From Rhizobium sp. Pop5 (GTDB lineage: Bacteria > Pseudomonadota > Alphaproteobacteria > Rhizobiales > Rhizobiaceae): a stretch of DNA of 64,000 bases. Below, piece by piece: positions 60,344 through 64,000 of the stretch (positions are counted from its first letter, which is position 1; every line of letters starts with the position of its first letter). The position numbers and the translations under genes were made by a program. Location of the stretch: NCBI RefSeq assembly GCF_024721175.1, contig NZ_CP099398.1, forward strand, positions 372,001-436,000. The letters are read 5' to 3'. The notes beneath the pieces were generated by a model. That model was not told where the DNA came from. It did no database searches and was given only the letters and a program-made list of their open reading frames with translations.

Positions 60344-60370
60344 TATTGTCCCAACAGCCAGCGAGCCTCC

Positions 60371-62518
60371 ATGTCGAGTAAGGCCATTAAGTTCAAACAG
60401 CGTGACATCACGGATTGCGGCGCCGCCAGCCTCGCATCTGTCGCAGCCTTCTATGGCTACAAGTTGCCATTGGCGCGCATCCGCCAGTATGCGTCGACCG
60501 ACCGCTCCGGTACGAGTGTGCTGGGGCTCACGGAAGCGGCGCAGAAGCTGGGCTTCATCGCGAAAGGCGTCAAAGGTGGCTTCGACAGCCTGTACAAGAT
60601 CCCCAAGCCCGCTATCGCGCACGTCGTCAAGGAGGACCTGCACCATTTCGTAGTGGTCCATGCGATCGACGCCAAGTGGGTCATCGTCATGGACCCGGCC
60701 TTGGGCGAAATCTGCAAAGTGCCGCATCAGGAATTCATGGAGCAATGGACCGGCGTTCTGGTTTTGCTGGTTCCGGCAGACACATTCAATCGTCGAGACG
60801 AGACCACGTCGCCCCTCGCCCGATTCGCCCGCCTACTCGCGCCACACCGCACGGTGATGGCGCAGGCTCTCGTCGGCGCTCTTGTGACGACCGTCCTCAG
60901 TCTCTCGACGGCGATCTACGTTCAGAAGATCGTTGATCACGTGATCCCAGCGGGAAACCGCAACCTGCTCAACTTGATGAGCATCGCAATGCTGCTGATC
61001 CTAGCGATACAGATCCTGATCAACCTCCTAAGAGGCCGACTCGTCCTGCAGACGGGGCAGAAGATCGACGTATGCTTGATCCTCGGCTATTACAATCACA
61101 TCCTGGCCCTGCCCCAGAAGTTCTTCGATAGCATGCGCATGGGAGAAATCGTGTCGCGCATGAACGACGCTGTGAAAATCAGGAGCTTCCTGAACGACGT
61201 TTCGATAAACATGTTTGTTGACATTTTAATGATACTGTTCTCGTTCGGAATGATGTTCATCTATTCCTGGAATATTGCTTTGATCGTGGCGCTCGCCATT
61301 CCAATGTACATCCTGGTATATTGGGCCATCAATCGGATGAATCGAAATCTCCAACGAGTCATCATGGAAAATGACGCCAAACTCGAGGCGCAACTGGTAG
61401 AATCACTCGGAGCTGTCTCCACCATTAAGACTTCCGGCGTCGAGAGCTTCGCAAACTTCAAAATGGAGACCCGCTTCGTAAAGATGCTGCATTCCGTCTA
61501 CAGCTCCGGGCTGATCTCAATCTGCGGCGACAACGCCTCGACGTTGCTGTCGGTCCTGTTCACCATCGTGCTGATGTGGTTTGGAACCACGCTTGCGCTC
61601 GAACAGGCCGTCACGCCCGGCGAATTGCTGTCCTGCTATACGTTGCTTGGCTATATCACCCGGCCGGTCGCCCGCCTGATCCAGACCAACCGGATCGTTC
61701 AAGACGCGTTTATCGCGGCGGATAGACTTTTCGAGATCTTTGAACTGGAGTCGGCAAGCAGCAGCGGCATCGATGCTACGAAGACCGATCTCGGAGATAT
61801 TCGCCTGGAGAACGTCACATTCCGCTATGGCGCGCAGGCGGAGGTTTTCAGCGATCTAAGCGTCTCCTTTCGCCAAGGAGAGTTGACGGCCGTCGTGGGT
61901 GAGAGCGGCTCGGGCAAAAGCACCCTTGCGGCTCTGCTGCAGAATGTCTACCAGCTTGAGGATGGATGCATTCGGATCGGCCAATATGCCCTCCAGGATT
62001 TCTCGAGCGCATCACTGCACAAGGTCATGGCTGCAGTACCGCAATCGATAGACGTCTTCTCCGGTTCCGTGATCGAGAACATCGCCCTGGGCGAGTTCGA
62101 ACCGGAGTTCGATAAGATCGTACGCATCTGTGATCGAATAGGACTGCGGGAGTGCATCGAGCGCTGGCCCGGGCGGTTCCAGGCCCATCTGGGCGAGAAC
62201 GGGGTTCGCCTCTCCGGAGGTGAGAAGCAGCGCCTCGCATTGGCTCGGGCCCTGTACCGGGATCCCGACGTTCTAATCCTTGACGAAGCGACCTCCTCTC
62301 TGGACTCGGCAGCCGAAGAATTTGTGCTGCGGGTTGTTGAGGATCTGTCTCGCGCTGGGAAGACCATCATAGTCATCACTCATCGGTTGAGCACCGTTCG
62401 TGGGGCGGACAATATTGTGGTCCTGGACAAGGGGCGGGTCATTGAGGAGGGAAAGCACGCTGACCTAGTGAGAACTGATGGCCCTTACGCTCGATTATGG
62501 CGGGCGCCAAGGTCGTGA
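60371..62518 (+). CDS. Peptidase-containing ABC transporter (C39, bacteriocin exporter type)
   Basis: 715 residues. Residues 1-130 form a C39 cysteine peptidase: catalytic Cys in QRDITDCGAASLAS, His in HHFVVVHAIDA, Asp in VIMDPALGE. Six membrane helices follow (about 160-430). The ATPase has GESGSGKST, LSGGEKQRLALARALY, VLILDEATSSLDSA and THRLST. It cleaves double-glycine leaders and exports the core peptide. It starts 27 nt after the HlyD frame. All catalytic residues are intact, indicating a working exporter. Confidence 0.95.
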   Translation: MSSKAIKFKQRDITDCGAASLASVAAFYGYKLPLARIRQYASTDRSGTSVLGLTEAAQKLGFIAKGVKGGFDSLYKIPKPAIAHVVKEDLHHFVVVHAIDAKWVIVMDPALGEICKVPHQEFMEQWTGVLVLLVPADTFNRRDETTSPLARFARLLAPHRTVMAQALVGALVTTVLSLSTAIYVQKIVDHVIPAGNRNLLNLMSIAMLLILAIQILINLLRGRLVLQTGQKIDVCLILGYYNHILALPQKFFDSMRMGEIVSRMNDAVKIRSFLNDVSINMFVDILMILFSFGMMFIYSWNIALIVALAIPMYILVYWAINRMNRNLQRVIMENDAKLEAQLVESLGAVSTIKTSGVESFANFKMETRFVKMLHSVYSSGLISICGDNASTLLSVLFTIVLMWFGTTLALEQAVTPGELLSCYTLLGYITRPVARLIQTNRIVQDAFIAADRLFEIFELESASSSGIDATKTDLGDIRLENVTFRYGAQAEVFSDLSVSFRQGELTAVVGESGSGKSTLAALLQNVYQLEDGCIRIGQYALQDFSSASLHKVMAAVPQSIDVFSGSVIENIALGEFEPEFDKIVRICDRIGLRECIERWPGRFQAHLGENGVRLSGGEKQRLALARALYRDPDVLILDEATSSLDSAAEEFVLRVVEDLSRAGKTIIVITHRLSTVRGADNIVVLDKGRVIEEGKHADLVRTDGPYARLWRAPRS

Positions 62519-62621
62519 TCCGTGTAGGCCCTGTCGGCTCGAGGATTGAAAACGGTTGTGAACGTCACGGTTAAGCAGCATGGCAACATTGTCGGCTGTG
62601 AACTTGAAGCGGCGGTGATCG

Positions 62622-63211
62622 GAACGTGGGCGATGGACTTCGTTCACGACCAACTCGCAACGGGTAAGAAACTGCGCGTGCTGACGGTGGTCGACACCTT
62701 CTCGCGCTACGTGCCGGTGCTTGATCCACGTCATAGCTATAGAGGCGAAGACGTTGTGCAAACCCTTGAACGGGTGTGCCAAAAAGCCGGCTATCCGAAA
62801 ACGATCCGTGTCGACCAAGGGACCGAGTTCGTGTCGCGCGACTTGGACCTGCGGGCCTATTCCAAGGGTGTGACGTTGGACTTCTCACGCCCCGGCAAGC
62901 CGACTGATAATGCTTTCATCGAAGCGTTCAATGGCCGCTTCCGTGCAGAATGCCTGAACCAGCATTGGTTCCTGACCCTTGCGGATGCCCGCGAAAAGAT
63001 GGAGGATTGGCGTAGATACTACAATGAGGAAAGACCTCATGGTGCGATCGGCAACAAGGTGCCGATCTCGTTGGTGAATTCGGGAGGCGCAACCAGCCCG
63101 CCTCCCTGAATGAAGCCGGAAAACTCTAGCATCCGGTGGTCCAACGTTTGGGAGCGGTTCAAGACCGCCGAGGCTCTAATCGCCGCCGGATGAAAATTCA
63201 GTGGCAGGTCA
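62622..63211 (+). mobile_element. IS3-family element, copy C (5'-truncated)
   Basis: The 3' half of the same element as copies A and B, in inverse orientation. Homology begins at about 62622 inside orfB (AMDFVHDQL) and runs to the terminal repeat at 63211. OrfB codons to 63109 stay in frame, with a Trp-to-Arg change in DLRAYSKG. OrfA and the other end are gone. The gap 62519-62621 holds nothing recognisable. Confidence 0.85.
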
Positions 63212-63475
63212 TTTGAAGGCCAACCACCTACCTTCCTGCCGAACACTGGCAGACCAGAAAACAAGGGGCGCAGCCAATACACGTCGCTTGATCAGTGCTT
63301 GTGAGATACGCCGGAGCCAAAGAGGAGCCGTAGTGAGTAGTGAACGCACTGTCATGCAGGTTCCTCCATGTCGCCCCCCCCCCGCGCCAAGAACGCTAGG
63401 GCACACCCCCGGATTGCTTGATTGCTGGGCAGATTAGCGAAGAATTCCGCCCTATATGAGCCGTTTCAACCGCAC

Positions 63476-63961
63476 TTAAACGCGCGCTACATCTGAATAG
63501 GTCTTAATTGTTGTTAAGCCATTATCGACCAGGCCAGTTCCCGCCTCGGCGAGCTTTTGGAGGTTGTCGAAGCCAAATCGATGTACGTCGCGGAGCGTCT
63601 TCGAGAGTACTACGAGCCGCCCCGCCGTGAGTAATATCCGACCGAATCCCTCATGGTTCACAGTCAACACCGGTGACGCCATCAGTCCGGACTGCTCCTC
63701 TATAGCAAGTGCTACGGCGGCATAGAAGATCTCAAGCCGCCACTGCACCTCTAGGTCAGGTCCCCCGATGAGAGGAATCGCCCTACGCTGCTGCCTCGTC
63801 ACGATGAAATCACAGAGCAAATCGGTGTCCGATTTCTCTTGCCACAATTCAAAGGTGTCTTGAGCACGCATCAGACGCAAGAGGCACTTAATGAAAGGCG
63901 TGGCGAGAGCATCTTTCTCATCTAATCGAGCATTGTTGGGGACAGGGGTGACGTTTGACAT
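63476..63961 (-). CDS. NifX-associated protein (DUF269), second copy
   Basis: 161 residues with the same motifs as the copy at 28153-28641: LMRAQDTFELWQEKSDTDLL, GGPDLEVQWRLEIFYAAVAL, NHEGFGRILLTAGRLVVLSK, TLRDVHRFGFDNLQKLAEAG. An AGGAGG lies upstream of the ATG at 63961. It probably marks the 3' end of another nif cluster (nifE-N-X type) beyond the right edge. The gap 63212-63475 on its left holds a run of C (63373-63381) but no gene. Confidence 0.9.
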   Translation of the reverse strand: MSNVTPVPNNARLDEKDALATPFIKCLLRLMRAQDTFELWQEKSDTDLLCDFIVTRQQRRAIPLIGGPDLEVQWRLEIFYAAVALAIEEQSGLMASPVLTVNHEGFGRILLTAGRLVVLSKTLRDVHRFGFDNLQKLAEAGTGLVDNGLTTIKTYSDVARV

Positions 63962-64000
63962 CAGTTAAAATCCTCCTGAGTGTTGGATGCGGTTTGACTA

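Noticed and set aside
63373..63381. Run of nine C as a regulatory tract
   Set aside because: It lies in a non-coding gap with no promoter elements around it; possibly only a homopolymer or base-calling artefact.

Overview
The window looks like part of a rhizobial symbiotic plasmid, most like the Rhizobium etli / R. phaseoli type. The reasons are nodBCSUIJ with nodA at a separate locus, nifHDK followed by extra nif genes, fixNOQP and fixGHIS beside a pseudoazurin gene and hemN, two nodD genes, syrB-type genes, and dense insertion sequences and gene relics. The species is inferred from gene content only.

Layout. A partial hemN (1-1.2 kb) and two SyrB-family genes (1.8-3.2 kb) precede an IS630 element and a secreted cupin. 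The Nod-factor operon nodBCS-(nodU relic)-nodIJ runs leftward from a nod box at 10.5 kb. At 10.8-12 kb lie relics of istB, nodZ and a transporter. The microaerobic respiration block (12.6-25.6 kb) holds a Crp/Fnr regulator, fixSIHG, fixPQON, a decayed fixK/fnrN, pseudoazurin and hemN, with FixK/FNR-type boxes before fixG, fixN, azu and hemN. A transhydrogenase relic and a phasin gene follow. The nif block (27.6-33.4 kb) is nifHDK, a 5' fragment of nifE, two NifX-associated small genes and ferredoxin III. It has a sigma-54 promoter and a NifA site, and inverted-repeat hairpins in its intercistronic gaps.

From 33.4 to 63.2 kb the DNA is a mosaic. It contains an IS21-family element nested in an IS630 element, noeL/nolK relics, nodA with its own nod box and a nodB relic behind it, a putative secreted zinc metallopeptidase behind a sigma-54-like promoter, and two same-strand, near-identical IS3 copies at 40.5 and 56.3 kb. 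Between those copies sit a four-gene cluster (amino-acid N-hydroxylase, PhyH dioxygenase, cupin, MetRS-like protein), an IS2-like element, two convergent nodD genes, a nod-box-linked luciferase-like monooxygenase, and a YbaK-type / CPF-motif gene pair. The window ends with a peptide-export locus (59.0-62.5 kb) and a second NifX-associated gene, probably the edge of another nif cluster.

Two loci stand out. (1) A 41-residue peptide with a double-glycine leader is followed by an HlyD-type adaptor and a C39-peptidase ABC exporter. Upstream are a perfect TGT-N10-ACA NifA site and a sigma-54 promoter of the same form as the nifH promoter in this window, so it is probably a nodule-expressed secreted peptide. 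(2) The N-hydroxylase / cupin / MetRS-like set matches the N-N bond (hydrazine) forming machinery known from actinomycete natural products. It suggests a hydrazine-type metabolite encoded on a symbiotic plasmid.
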